A DNA stretch of 48,986 nucleotides from Candidatus Evtepia faecavium (GCA_019115545.1 DXDK01000036.1:1-48986); one strand, 5' to 3'; positions 1 to 7,926 are shown, counted from the first letter of the stretch. The notes: generated by a model not told the origin, from the sequence alone. Numbers and translations: made by a program.

Positions 1-768
1 ATGCGGGATGAATGGGTGGTCAGCCGGCACGGCTATCGGATCTCCTGCCGCAGCAACTGGGAGGGGCAGCGCCAGGTGGTCCTGGTCTGCCACGGCTTTG
101 GCAGCAGCAAGGACAGCCCCATGGTCCAGGCGCTGGACCGGACCCTCCCGGCCCACGGCATGGGGGTATACAGCTTTGACTTTCCCGCCCATGGGAAGAG
201 CCCTGCCGGGCCGGAGAGCCTGCGGGCCCCCTTCTGCATGGACGACCTCCTGGAGGTGGAGGCCCACCTCCGGGCCCGGGACCCGGGGGTGGAGATCGCC
301 TACTTCGCCTCCAGCTTCGGGGCCTATATCACCCTCCTCCGCCTGGCCCGGCAGCCCCGGCCCCGGGCCCGGGCCTTTCTGCGCTCGGCGGCGGTGACCA
401 TGCCCGCCCTGGTGGCCGGCTGGCTGGACAGCCGGGCCCAGGCCGACCTGGCCCGCCAGGGGTATTTCGTCCCCCAGCACGACTACGTCCGGGAGATGCG
501 CATCACCCCAGCGTTCCTGGCCGACCTGGCGGAGTACGACCTCTTCGCCCGCTACCGCCAGGGGAGCGCCCGGCTGGCCATGGTCCACGGCGGCCGGGAT
601 GACGTGGCCCCCACGGCGGCCGCCCGGCGGTTTGCCACCCGCTTCGGGGCCCGGCTGACGGTGCTTCCCCAGGGGGAGCACAACCTCATGGGCCCGGGGG
701 AGCTGGACCAAGTTTTGGCCCTGGCTCTGGATTTTTTCCGCCTTCCGGGGGAAAATGCCCCCCGATAA
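1..768 (+). CDS. alpha/beta hydrolase (serine aminopeptidase S33-like)
   Basis: A 255-residue alpha/beta-hydrolase, probably a cytoplasmic esterase or acyl hydrolase of unknown substrate. Visible family marks are the oxyanion-loop stretch HGFGSSKDSP near residue 31, a nucleophile elbow ASSFG with Ser105 in the GxSxG position (first Gly replaced by Ala), an acid at Asp200/Asp201 in HGGRDD, and the base His227 in GEHNL. There is no signal peptide. The first base of the window is the A of the ATG, so no ribosome-binding site can be seen and a longer N-terminus cannot be excluded. No clear terminator follows the stop; instead a promoter starts 15 bases later. The family call is firm, the substrate open. 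Confidence 0.8.
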   Translation: MRDEWVVSRHGYRISCRSNWEGQRQVVLVCHGFGSSKDSPMVQALDRTLPAHGMGVYSFDFPAHGKSPAGPESLRAPFCMDDLLEVEAHLRARDPGVEIAYFASSFGAYITLLRLARQPRPRARAFLRSAAVTMPALVAGWLDSRAQADLARQGYFVPQHDYVREMRITPAFLADLAEYDLFARYRQGSARLAMVHGGRDDVAPTAAARRFATRFGARLTVLPQGEHNLMGPGELDQVLALALDFFRLPGENAPR

Positions 769-783
769 CCCCCTGGGAGGGCC

Positions 784-812
784 TTGCAATCGGGAAAAAT
801 TCCAGGTATAAT
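784..812 (+). promoter_or_regulatory. sigma-A promoter (orphan, opens the structured leader)
   Basis: TTGCAA at 784-789, a 17 bp spacer, and a perfect TATAAT at 807-812. Transcription would begin near 819, about 250 bases before the next convincing start codon, and would read through two perfect hairpins. No good small protein is encoded directly behind it. Confidence 0.6.
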
Positions 813-818
813 AAAGAT

Positions 819-985
819 GAACTCCTGTGCACCCTGGTACACGGCACCACCCGATGTTGTGGGGCCAGGGTCCCTGCCCCACAATAGGGCGGAAAAAAGC
901 CCTTTTCCGCCCTGGGCACCGCCTCCGGAACACAGTCAGGGGGTGGGAACGATCTTGTTACTCTTTTGTTAAACTTTTGTTTTCT
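819..985 (+). other. structured intergenic leader or small RNA
   Basis: The 769-1070 gap holds no convincing gene. Behind the promoter at 784-812 lie two adjacent hairpins: arms 857-865 and 876-884 (9 bp, loop itself partly self-complementary), and arms 886-896 and 903-913 (11 bp, 6-base loop). CCACCC at 847-852 could pair with GGGTGG near 941-946 and enclose both. A T-rich tract follows at about 955-985. This could be a long 5' leader of the M23 peptidase gene or a separate small RNA. I do not recognise it as a known riboswitch, 6S RNA or SRP RNA. Confidence 0.35.
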
Positions 986-987
986 TC

Positions 988-1016
988 TTGCAATTTTTGA
1001 AGGGGTGTGGTATACT
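988..1016 (+). promoter_or_regulatory. promoter of the M23 peptidase gene
   Basis: TTGCAA at 988-993, 17 bp spacer, TATACT at 1011-1016 with TGG directly before it (extended -10). It lies 55 bases upstream of the start codon. Confidence 0.7.
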
Positions 1017-1070
1017 GCACCTGTTAGCATTGGAAACCCACGGAAGAAAACGTAATGAGGTGAGGCTACT

Positions 1071-2393
1071 ATGCAGCATATCCTAAGCTCCAAGGAGCGG
1101 GGGAAGCGGCTTGTCGCGTGGCTCATGACGCTGGTCATGCTCCTGTTCGTCATGTCCTCTGCCCTGCCCGCAGCCCAGGCTGTGACCCAGGATGAGATCA
1201 ACGACCTCAAATCCCAGGCCGCCAGCCTCAAGGAGGAACAGGCAGAGCTCCAGTCCCAGCTGGACAAGCTCTCCAATTCCAAAAACGCTGCCTTGGACCA
1301 GAAGTTCGTTCTGGAAGAGAAGATCAACGTGCTCCAGGAACAGATCGCCCTCTCTGAGCAGGCCATCCAGGACTACGGCGAGATGATCGACCAGAAGGAA
1401 GTGGAACTGGCGGAAGCCCAAGCGGAAGAAGCCAAGTATCAGGAGGAGTTCAACGAGCGTGTCCGCAACATGGAGGAGCGGGGGAGCGTGTCCTATTGGT
1501 CCGTTCTCTTCAACGCCAGCAGCTTTTCTGACCTGCTGGATCAGATCAACGCCATCTCCGAAGTGATGGACTACGACAACGAAGTGATGGACAACCTGGC
1601 CGCCGCCCGTCAGGCAGTGGCCGACGCCAAGGCCGACCTGGAGGAGAACAAGGCCGCCGAAGAGGCCGCCAAGTCCGACCTGGAGAGCCAGAAGGCCTCC
1701 CTGGCCAGCGAGCAGGCCAAGGTGGAAGCCACCATCTCCGAGATCAACAGCCAGTCTGACGCCTACTCCCAGAAGATGCACGAGCTGGAGGACGACTCCG
1801 ACAACGTCGCCAACCAGATCGCCCAGGCGGAAAAGACCTACCAGGCTCAGATCGAGGCCCAGAAGAAGGCCGAGGAAGCCAAGCGGCAGCAGCAGCTTGC
1901 CCAGCAGCAGGCCCAACAGAACCAGCAGAACCAGTCTAACAGCGGTTCCAGCGACGGCAGCGCCTCCACCCCCAGCGGCGGCGGCAGCGCCAGCTCCAGC
2001 GGGTATCTGTGGCCCCTGTCCGGCTACACCCGGGTCTCCTCTCCCTTCGGTTACCGGATCTGCCCCTTCCACGGCAGAGAGCTCCACGGCGGCTGTGACA
2101 TTCCCGCCCCCGGCGGCACCCCCATCATGGCGGCCAAGAGCGGCGTGGTGGTGATCTCCACCTATGGTTCCTCCTACGGCAACTACGTGGTCATCGCCCA
2201 CGGCGACGGGTCCCGCACCATGTACGCCCACCAGTCCAAGCGGGCTGTGTCTGTGGGCCAGACGGTGTCCCAGGGCCAGGTCATCGGCTATGTGGGTACC
2301 ACCGGCAGCTCCACCGGTAACCACCTGCACTTCGAGCTGTGGCTCAACAGCTCCAGCAGCAGCCGGGTGAACCCCGTGGCCTACTGCTTCTAA
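1071..2393 (+). CDS. secreted coiled-coil M23 metallopeptidase (murein hydrolase / EnvC-like)
   Basis: A 440-residue exported peptidoglycan endopeptidase. An N-terminal signal segment (basic residues, then a hydrophobic run, ending near AQA at about residue 37) is followed by a long heptad-rich coiled coil at about 40-280, a Gln-rich then Ser/Gly linker at about 280-320, and a C-terminal LytM/M23 domain. Zinc and catalytic residues are visible as H339-x3-D343 and the HLH pair H418/H420. This coiled-coil plus M23 order is that of EnvC/NlpD-type amidase activators and of Firmicute cell-separation hydrolases. Because the zinc residues are intact it is probably an active enzyme. The ATG is preceded by GAGGTGAGG. 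It is a single-gene unit with its own promoter and terminator. Confidence 0.88.
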   Translation: MQHILSSKERGKRLVAWLMTLVMLLFVMSSALPAAQAVTQDEINDLKSQAASLKEEQAELQSQLDKLSNSKNAALDQKFVLEEKINVLQEQIALSEQAIQDYGEMIDQKEVELAEAQAEEAKYQEEFNERVRNMEERGSVSYWSVLFNASSFSDLLDQINAISEVMDYDNEVMDNLAAARQAVADAKADLEENKAAEEAAKSDLESQKASLASEQAKVEATISEINSQSDAYSQKMHELEDDSDNVANQIAQAEKTYQAQIEAQKKAEEAKRQQQLAQQQAQQNQQNQSNSGSSDGSASTPSGGGSASSSGYLWPLSGYTRVSSPFGYRICPFHGRELHGGCDIPAPGGTPIMAAKSGVVVISTYGSSYGNYVVIAHGDGSRTMYAHQSKRAVSVGQTVSQGQVIGYVGTTGSSTGNHLHFELWLNSSSSSRVNPVAYCF

Positions 2394-2422
2394 GCCAGGT
2401 ACACAAACCCAACCAATTCGGA

Positions 2423-2456
2423 AAAGAGGACCGTTCCCTCCGGAACGGTCCTCTTT
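2423..2456. terminator. bidirectional intrinsic terminator
   Basis: A perfect 15 bp stem (2423-2437 with 2442-2456, 4-base loop) with T-runs on both strands. It serves the M23 peptidase gene and the convergent trmO. Confidence 0.9.
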
Positions 2457-2472
2457 CTGTATGCTGCGGGGG

Positions 2473-3156
2473 TTATCCCTCCACGGCCACCACGGTGAGC
2501 ACCCCATCGGCCACGGTAAAGCGGATGTTTTTCCCTCCGAAGGACAGGCCGTACACCCGCTGGGGGTCGGCCTGGTAGGAGGGCCGGGGATCCTGGGCCA
2601 GCACCCCCTCCAAGGCGGCCCGGTCCTCCGGGGGCACGGCGGCCAGCAGGTCCGGGGGGAACACCACCTGCAAAAGCGCCCGGGGATGGCCCGCCAAAAA
2701 CCCCTCCGCCGCCTCGGGGTGGGCGTCGGTGGGGATATAGGGCTTCAGGTCCAGAATGGGGGTGCCGTCCATCAGGTCGGCCCCCAGGACGTGGATCACC
2801 GGCCCCAGGCGGGGATCCTGCTGGATCTGGTGGATCTTCACGCAGGACAGGCCGATGGGGTTGGGCCGGAAGGGGGAGCGGGTGGCAAAGACCCCCATCC
2901 GGGTGTTCCCCCCCAGCCGGGGCGGGCGGACGGTGGGGGACCACCCCTGCCGGGCGGACTGGGAGAACACCCACACCACCCACAGGTGGGAGAACCCCTC
3001 CAGCCCCCGGAGGGCGTCGGGGTTCCGGTAGGCCGGCTGGAAGACGATGGTGGAGCGCAGCTCCTCCACCAGGCCGCTCTGCCGGGGGATGCCAAACTTG
3101 TCCGGGAAGGCGCTGCGCATGGTGGCGATGACGTGCATGGGGACGGGGTCTTGCAT
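2473..3156 (-). CDS. trmO: tRNA (N6-threonylcarbamoyl-adenosine37-N6)-methyltransferase TrmO
   Basis: A 227-residue TsaA/YaeB family protein that methylates N6 of t6A37 in tRNA-Thr, using S-adenosylmethionine. Its whole length follows the E. coli protein: the opening IATMRSAFPDKFGIPRQ, the central HLWVVWVF, the diagnostic RPPRLGGNTRMGVFATRSPF-RPNPIG region, DGTPILDLKPYIP, and AQDPRPSYQ near the C-terminus. The chosen ATG at 3156 has an AGCAGGTG ribosome site. An open frame runs further upstream to 3354 but that part has no family similarity and would cover the promoter. It is a single gene, divergent from the CoA-transferase operon. Confidence 0.93.
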   Translation of the reverse strand: MQDPVPMHVIATMRSAFPDKFGIPRQSGLVEELRSTIVFQPAYRNPDALRGLEGFSHLWVVWVFSQSARQGWSPTVRPPRLGGNTRMGVFATRSPFRPNPIGLSCVKIHQIQQDPRLGPVIHVLGADLMDGTPILDLKPYIPTDAHPEAAEGFLAGHPRALLQVVFPPDLLAAVPPEDRAALEGVLAQDPRPSYQADPQRVYGLSFGGKNIRFTVADGVLTVVAVEG

Positions 3157-3193
3157 GGATACACCTGCTCTCTGGGGAGATTTTTTCCCTCTC

Positions 3194-3222
3194 AGTATAG
3201 AAACTGGGGCGGGAAAAAGCAA
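3194..3222 (-). promoter_or_regulatory. promoter of trmO
   Basis: On the minus strand TTGCTT (3222-3217), 17 bp spacer, TATACT (3199-3194), 38 bases before the start codon. It confirms the downstream start for trmO. Confidence 0.65.
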
Positions 3223-3262
3223 GAAAATCTTGGCAGCGGGGCAGAAAATGGGGGAGTTTGCC

Positions 3263-3290
3263 TTGTCCCCCGGGAAAACCATGGTATAAT
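3263..3290 (+). promoter_or_regulatory. promoter of the CoA-transferase/nudC/HD operon
   Basis: TTGTCC at 3263-3268, 16 bp spacer, TATAAT at 3285-3290 preceded by TGG (extended -10). Confidence 0.7.
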
Positions 3291-3361
3291 ATGCCGTGGA
3301 AATTTTGTCCGGGGCCGGTTGCCGGCGCCCGAAGACTGCAATCGAAGGAGACACGATCTAC

Positions 3362-5008
3362 ATGGAGAAACGAATCACCGCCGCCCAGGCAGCGGCGCTG
3401 GTGAAGGACGGCTGCACCCTGGCCACCACAGGGTTCAACGGCTTCGGCTGCCCGGAGGACCTGATGATGGCCCTGGCGGAGCAGTATGACCAGACCGGCC
3501 ACCCCCTGGACCTCACCCTGGTGAAGTGCACCAGCCAGGGGGACGGCAAGGGCCGGGGGATCAGCCGCCTGGCGGAGAAGCCCGGCCTGTTCCGGGAGCT
3601 CATCGTCTCCCACATGGGCTATGACCCCGGCCTGCGGAAGATCGTCCAGGAGGAGAAGGCCGCCTGCTACATGCTCCCCCTGGGGAACCTGATGAAGCTC
3701 TTCCAGGCCATCGCCGGGGGCCTGCCGGGGGCCATCGCCACCACCGGCCTGGGGACCTTCGCCGACCCCCGCAACGGCGGCGGCAAGATCAACCAGAAGG
3801 CCAAGGACGCCGGGCGGGAGGTGGTCTCCCTGGTGGAGCTGGGGGGCAAGGAGTGCCTGTTCTACCCCGCCTTTCCCATTGACGTCTGCTTTATCCGGGC
3901 CACCTACGGGGACGAGGCAGGCAACCTCTCCATCCGGGACGAGGCCATGAACATCGAGCAGTTCGAGGTGGCCGCCGCCGTCCACAACTCCGGGGGCATC
4001 GTCATCGCCCAGGTGGACAAGATCGTCAAAGCCGGGACCATCCCCCCCAAGGAGGTGGTGATCCACGGCTTCATGGTGGATTACGTGGTGGAGGGCCGGC
4101 CGGAGTACAGCCGCCAGAGCTTTGCCACCGACGCCTTCCGGCCGGAGATCGCCGGCCTGGCCCAGGTCCCCGTGGAGGAGGTGCCCCCCCTGTCCATGGG
4201 TCCCCGGAAGATCTGCTGCCGCCGGGCGGTGATGGAACTGCGGCCGGACTCCCTCATCAACCTGGGCATCGGCATGCCCGGGGGCATCGGCGCCGTGGCC
4301 CAGGAGGAGGGCCTGGCCGACCTGTTCACCGTCTCCGTGGAGTGCGGCCCCATCGGGGGCGTGCCCCTGGGGGGCATCGACTTCGGCGCGGCGGTGAACC
4401 CCGAGGCCATATACCGTATGTCCGACACCCTCCAGCTCTACGACGGCGGGGCCCTGGACATGGCGGTGCTGGGCTTTGCCGAGGTGGACCGCTACGGCAA
4501 CGTGAACGCCTCCAGCTTCCACGGGCGGATGGTGGGCCCGGGGGGCTTCATCGACATCACCCAGAACGCCCGGAAGCTCTGCTTCATCGGCACCTTCACC
4601 GCCGGCAAGCAGGACGTGGGCCTGCGGGACAACGGCCTGGTGATCCGCACCCAGGGCCCCCAGAAGAAGTTTTTGGCGGAGGTGGAGTCCATCACCTTCT
4701 CCGGCCGGGAGGCGGTGCGGAAGGGCCAGGAGGTCCTCTACATCACCGAGCGGGCGGTGTTCCGCCTGGAGAAGGAGGGCATCACCCTGGTGGAGATCGC
4801 CCACGGGGTGGACCTGCAGCGGGACATTCTGGACCAGATGGACTTCCAGCCGGTGATCCCCGAGTACATCCGCTACATGGATCCCCGCCTCTTCCGCCCC
4901 GGCCCCATGGGCCTCACCCCGGAGCAGATGGAGATGGTGGACCCGGAATACGAGTTCTGGCGGGACCTGCGCCGTCCCAAAGGGGAAGGCGGGGAGAGCC
5001 GTGGCTGA
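3362..5008 (+). CDS. family I acyl-CoA:acetate/3-ketoacid CoA-transferase (YdiF-like)
   Basis: A 548-residue single-chain family I CoA-transferase, which moves CoA between an acyl-CoA and a carboxylic acid through a glutamyl-CoA intermediate. Both half-domains are present: the alpha-like half at about 1-245 and the beta-like half at about 275-520. The catalytic glutamate is E327 in SVECGPIGG, where E. coli YdiF has its active-site Glu, followed by a Gly-rich PLGGIDFGAA loop. The ATG at 3362 has AAGGAG 11 bases upstream; an upstream in-frame start at 3296 falls on the promoter and is rejected. It heads an operon and overlaps nudC by 8 bases. The sequence does not show the substrate; acetate, propionate, butyrate or acetoacetate are all possible. 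Confidence 0.9.
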   Translation: MEKRITAAQAAALVKDGCTLATTGFNGFGCPEDLMMALAEQYDQTGHPLDLTLVKCTSQGDGKGRGISRLAEKPGLFRELIVSHMGYDPGLRKIVQEEKAACYMLPLGNLMKLFQAIAGGLPGAIATTGLGTFADPRNGGGKINQKAKDAGREVVSLVELGGKECLFYPAFPIDVCFIRATYGDEAGNLSIRDEAMNIEQFEVAAAVHNSGGIVIAQVDKIVKAGTIPPKEVVIHGFMVDYVVEGRPEYSRQSFATDAFRPEIAGLAQVPVEEVPPLSMGPRKICCRRAVMELRPDSLINLGIGMPGGIGAVAQEEGLADLFTVSVECGPIGGVPLGGIDFGAAVNPEAIYRMSDTLQLYDGGALDMAVLGFAEVDRYGNVNASSFHGRMVGPGGFIDITQNARKLCFIGTFTAGKQDVGLRDNGLVIRTQGPQKKFLAEVESITFSGREAVRKGQEVLYITERAVFRLEKEGITLVEIAHGVDLQRDILDQMDFQPVIPEYIRYMDPRLFRPGPMGLTPEQMEMVDPEYEFWRDLRRPKGEGGESRG

Positions 5009-5861
5009 ACCCCGCCATGCCCCGCTGCCCATGCTCCAGGACATCGCCCCCAGCCTCTACCAGGTGGCCTATGCCCCCCGGCCGCCCCGGGAGGGCAGCC
5101 CCTGCTTCCTCTTCCGGGGCCGGGAGATCCTGGAGGGGGAGGCGGAGGGCCAGCTGACCCTCCCCACCTGGGGGGAGCTGGCCCACGCTGTGGAGGCCCC
5201 CCAGTGGCTCTTCCGCATCGACGAGACCGACTACTACCTGGCGGCCGAGGGGGGCGCGGCCCCCTTGCCGGCGGGATACGGCTGGGTCAACCTCCGGGAG
5301 AGCCGGGGAAAGAAATCCCGCCTGCTCCGGTTTGCCGAGTCCACGGCCTATCACCTGGCCCTGTGGTACCGGGACAACCGCTTCTGCGGCCGGTGCGGCG
5401 GGGAGACCCAGCCCGATGACCGGGAGCGGATGCTCCGCTGCCCCCGGTGCGGCAACCTCATCTATCCCAAGATCGCCCCGGCGGTGATCGTGGCGGTGAC
5501 CCACGGGGACCGGATCCTCATGACCCGCTACCAGGGCCGGGCCTACAAGGGCTACGCCCTCATCGCCGGCTTCACCGAGGTGGGGGAGACCGCCGAGGAC
5601 ACCGTCCGCCGGGAGGTCTTTGAAGAGGTGGGCCTGCGGGTGAAGGACATCCGCTACTACGGCAGCCAGCCCTGGGGGGTGGATTCCAACCTGCTCCTGG
5701 GCTTCTTCGCCCACCTGGAGGGCGGGGAGGAGATCCACTTAGACCGCCAGGAGCTCTCCCAGGCCGGCTGGTACCGGCGGGAGGAGATCGACCTGGCCCC
5801 CGACGGCTACAGCCTCACCAACCACATGATCCAGGCCTTCCGCCGGGGAGACTGGGACTGA
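5001..5861 (+). CDS. nudC: NAD(+) diphosphatase NudC (zinc-ribbon Nudix hydrolase)
   Basis: A 286-residue enzyme that cleaves NADH/NAD to NMN(H) plus AMP and, in studied NudC proteins, removes NAD caps from RNA. Features in order: an N-terminal lobe, a four-cysteine zinc ribbon (C129/C132 and C147/C150), the Nudix box from G190 (GFTEVGETAEDTV with REVFEEVG), and the NudC-type SQPW motif just after it, here SQPWGVDSN. GTG at 5001 is chosen because GGGGAGAG lies just upstream and it overlaps the previous stop by 8 bases, which suggests translational coupling. ATG at 5031 is the alternative. It is the second gene of the CoA-transferase operon. Confidence 0.92.
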   Translation: MAEPRHAPLPMLQDIAPSLYQVAYAPRPPREGSPCFLFRGREILEGEAEGQLTLPTWGELAHAVEAPQWLFRIDETDYYLAAEGGAAPLPAGYGWVNLRESRGKKSRLLRFAESTAYHLALWYRDNRFCGRCGGETQPDDRERMLRCPRCGNLIYPKIAPAVIVAVTHGDRILMTRYQGRAYKGYALIAGFTEVGETAEDTVRREVFEEVGLRVKDIRYYGSQPWGVDSNLLLGFFAHLEGGEEIHLDRQELSQAGWYRREEIDLAPDGYSLTNHMIQAFRRGDWD

Positions 5862-5883
5862 GCACAGCAAAGGAGAGATCGCA

Positions 5884-6435
5884 ATGACTTACGACGAGGC
5901 CCTGGCCCTGCTGAAGGAGTACAACCAGGGAGAGTTTCACTTAAAGCACGCCTACATCGTCTCCGACGTCATGGGCTGGTTCGCCGACCAGCTGGGCTAC
6001 GGGGCGGAGCGGGACTTCTGGTCCATTGTGGGCCTGCTTCACGACCTGGACTTTGAGCAGTACCCCGACCAGCACTGCATCAAGTCCCAGGAGATCATGG
6101 GCCAGCACGGGGTGGACGAGACCATCATCCGCGCCACCGCCAGCCATGGCTACGGCATCACCGTGGACATCAAGCCCGAGCATATGATGGAGAAGGTCCT
6201 CTTCGCCACCGACGAGCTCACCGGCCTCATTGGGGCGGCCGCCCTGATGCGCCCCTCCAAGAGCGTCTCCGACCTGGAGGTGAAGTCGGTGAAGAAGAAG
6301 TTCAAGGACAAGAAGTTCGCCGCCGGCTGCTCCCGGGAGGTCATCCTCCAGGGGGCCGAGATGCTGGGCTGGGATCTGGACCACCTCATCGACCAGACCA
6401 TCCAGGCCATGCGCTCCAGCAGCCACGTGGATTGA
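5884..6435 (+). CDS. HD-domain phosphohydrolase
   Basis: A 183-residue HD-superfamily metal-dependent phosphohydrolase of unknown substrate. The first metal His is in LKHAYIV near residue 21, the HD pair in LLHDLD near residue 55, and later histidines at HCIKS and in SHGYG match the usual pattern. A Lys-rich stretch (KSVKKKFKDKKF) lies at about 138-149. No other domain is attached. GGAGAG precedes the ATG by 7 bases. It is the last gene of the three-gene operon, 22 bases after nudC, and ends at a hairpin. Proteins of this type are often annotated as hydrolase or uncharacterised HD protein. Confidence 0.82.
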   Translation: MTYDEALALLKEYNQGEFHLKHAYIVSDVMGWFADQLGYGAERDFWSIVGLLHDLDFEQYPDQHCIKSQEIMGQHGVDETIIRATASHGYGITVDIKPEHMMEKVLFATDELTGLIGAAALMRPSKSVSDLEVKSVKKKFKDKKFAAGCSREVILQGAEMLGWDLDHLIDQTIQAMRSSSHVD

Positions 6436-6439
6436 GCCA

Positions 6440-6469
6440 GGTCCCGGTCCCCGGAGAGGGACCGGGGCC
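6440..6469 (+). terminator. intrinsic terminator of the nudC operon
   Basis: Stem 6440-6451 with 6458-6469 (12 bp including one G-T pair, 6-base loop), followed by a short T-tract. It lies between convergent genes. Confidence 0.65.
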
Positions 6470-6474
6470 TTTCC

Positions 6475-7182
6475 TCATCCCAGCCACAGGGTGAACCCCC
6501 AGGAAGCCGGCCAGATCAGCACCAGGGCGGGGAGAAGGTTGGCCGCCCGGATGGGTTTGATCTGGGCGATGCTCAGCCCCAGAACGAAGGTCAGCAGGCC
6601 GCCGGTGGCTACAAAGTCGTCCAGCATGGTGGGGGTGCTAAGGGGCAGCAGGAACTGGGCGGCATAGAAGCAGGCGCTGAGGATCACAAACTGGGGCAGG
6701 ACGATGAGGTTCATGGCCCGGCCCAGGGTGGTGGCAAAGAGAGCGGCGGCGAAGATGTCCATCACCGCCTTGGACAGGAGGATGGTCATGTCCCCGGAGA
6801 GCCCCTCCTGGAAGGCGCCAAAGAGGTTGGTGCCGCTGGCGCAGAGGGTGACGGTGACCAGAAGGTAAAACCGCATGTAGGCCTCCGTGTCCCCAGGGAT
6901 GGAGAAATGGAGCTTGCGCAGGACCCGCTGGAACAGCCCCTGGATCCGCTCTTCCAGCCGGGTGACCTCCCCGATGAGGCCCCCCAGCACCAGGGCCAGG
7001 ATCACTGCCGGCAGGGAGTGGAGCCGGCCCAGGGAGATCATCCCAATGGCCATGGCGGCCACGCCGAAGATGACGTTCATGGGCTCCTTGATGCGGCTGG
7101 GGATGTGGTCTTTGATGGCGCTGCCTACGTTGGTGCCCAGCAGCACGTAGGCGCAGTCCAGAATGATGCCTCTTGGGATCAT
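6475..7182 (-). CDS. DUF554 family membrane protein
   Basis: A 235-residue polytopic membrane protein of the DUF554 (YdfK-like) family, function unknown. It opens with GIILDCAYVLLGTNVGSAIK, shows a typical GGLIGE segment after the third hydrophobic helix, and has about seven hydrophobic segments overall; its length matches the family. The ATG at 7182 has a perfect AAGGAGG 7 bases upstream; the open frame extends to 7863 but that extension is low-complexity antisense of the neighbouring lipoprotein gene. It is a single gene with its own promoter, divergent from the lipoprotein gene at 7399. Confidence 0.85.
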   Translation of the reverse strand: MIPRGIILDCAYVLLGTNVGSAIKDHIPSRIKEPMNVIFGVAAMAIGMISLGRLHSLPAVILALVLGGLIGEVTRLEERIQGLFQRVLRKLHFSIPGDTEAYMRFYLLVTVTLCASGTNLFGAFQEGLSGDMTILLSKAVMDIFAAALFATTLGRAMNLIVLPQFVILSACFYAAQFLLPLSTPTMLDDFVATGGLLTFVLGLSIAQIKPIRAANLLPALVLIWPASWGFTLWLG

Positions 7183-7231
7183 AGCAAAGCCTCCTTGACG
7201 GGCAAACCTGCCCTTTGCAAAATGACGGAGC

Positions 7232-7260
7232 ATTTTAACATGCAGATGAGCTCCCGTCAA
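7232..7260 (-). promoter_or_regulatory. promoter of the DUF554 gene
   Basis: Minus strand TTGACG (7260-7255), 17 bp spacer, TAAAAT (7237-7232), 49 bases before the start codon. Confidence 0.7.
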
Positions 7261-7309
7261 GAGGGGAACAGGCAAGAAACCTTGCAAAATGAAAAGCCCT
7301 CCCGCCCCC

Positions 7310-7338
7310 TTGCGGGGCAGGGGGTGCTGTGGTAGAAT
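7310..7338 (+). promoter_or_regulatory. promoter of the small lipoprotein gene
   Basis: TTGCGG at 7310-7315, 17 bp spacer, TAGAAT at 7333-7338 preceded by TGG. A TTGCAAAATGA-like string occurs twice in this divergent region (about 7215 and 7282), which may be chance or an operator. Confidence 0.6.
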
Positions 7339-7398
7339 GAAACCCGATCCGCCCCCATGGGTTTGGGGGCCTATCCACGAAGACAGGAGGAATTTCCC

Positions 7399-7845
7399 AT
7401 GCGAAAACTCTGCCTCGGGGCGCTGCTGCTGTGCGCCCTGCTCCTCTGCGCCTGCCAGAGTACCGGAAACCAGGAGGACCAGCAGGCCGCCTCCTACCAG
7501 GAGGCCATGGCAAAGGCCCAGGCCATCCAGATCCAGGACGCCGCCGGCCAGACGGTGGACACCCTCTCCCAGCAGGAGGAGATCGAAACCTTCCTGGAGG
7601 AGCTGGACCTGGGCCACTGGACCTATCAGGAGGCTGCCCCCCAGACACAGCCCCTGGGGGCCTTCGTGCTCATTGAGGAGTCCACCATCAAGCTGGGCCA
7701 GACCGAGCCCGACGGCTGGATGGAGATCTGCCGCATCCTCTGCTATCCCGAGGACACCATCACCCTGGAGATCCTGGGCCTCAGCCTTCCTTTCACGTTG
7801 GAGGAGGCGGCCTGGGAGACCCTGGCCGCCCGGCTCCCGGCGTAA
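7399..7845 (+). CDS. small lipoprotein of unknown function
   Basis: A 148-residue predicted lipoprotein. MRK plus a hydrophobic run ends in LLLCAC, giving a lipobox with Cys19 as the lipidated residue. The mature part is acidic, with no recognisable domain; it holds an alpha-helical N-terminal stretch and a GQTEPDGWMEICRI strand-rich half. CAGGAGG lies 8 bases before the ATG; an upstream GTG/ATG frame from 7357 lacks a ribosome site. It is a single gene with its own promoter and a strong terminator. Confidence 0.7.
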   Translation: MRKLCLGALLLCALLLCACQSTGNQEDQQAASYQEAMAKAQAIQIQDAAGQTVDTLSQQEEIETFLEELDLGHWTYQEAAPQTQPLGAFVLIEESTIKLGQTEPDGWMEICRILCYPEDTITLEILGLSLPFTLEEAAWETLAARLPA

Positions 7846-7862
7846 AGGAAACAGGAAAAACA

Positions 7863-7901
7863 CGCTGCCTCACCGTTCTGCGGTGGGACAGCGCGTTTTT
7901 T
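7863..7901. terminator. bidirectional intrinsic terminator
   Basis: A long stem CGCTG(3)CACCG-loop-CGGTG(3)CAGCG at 7863-7893 with a T6 run on the plus strand and T5 on the minus strand. It serves the lipoprotein gene and the convergent zinc-ribbon membrane gene. Confidence 0.85.
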
Positions 7902-7926
7902 CATGGGGGGAAAGGGAAAGCCCCTG

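Noticed and set aside
784-972. A 62-codon open frame inside the structured leader
   Set aside because: No ribosome site, it starts inside the promoter, and the protein has no family-like or membrane pattern.
2390-5044. An 884-residue minus-strand frame covering trmO and the CoA-transferase
   Set aside because: Shadow frame that runs through a terminator and two divergent promoters.
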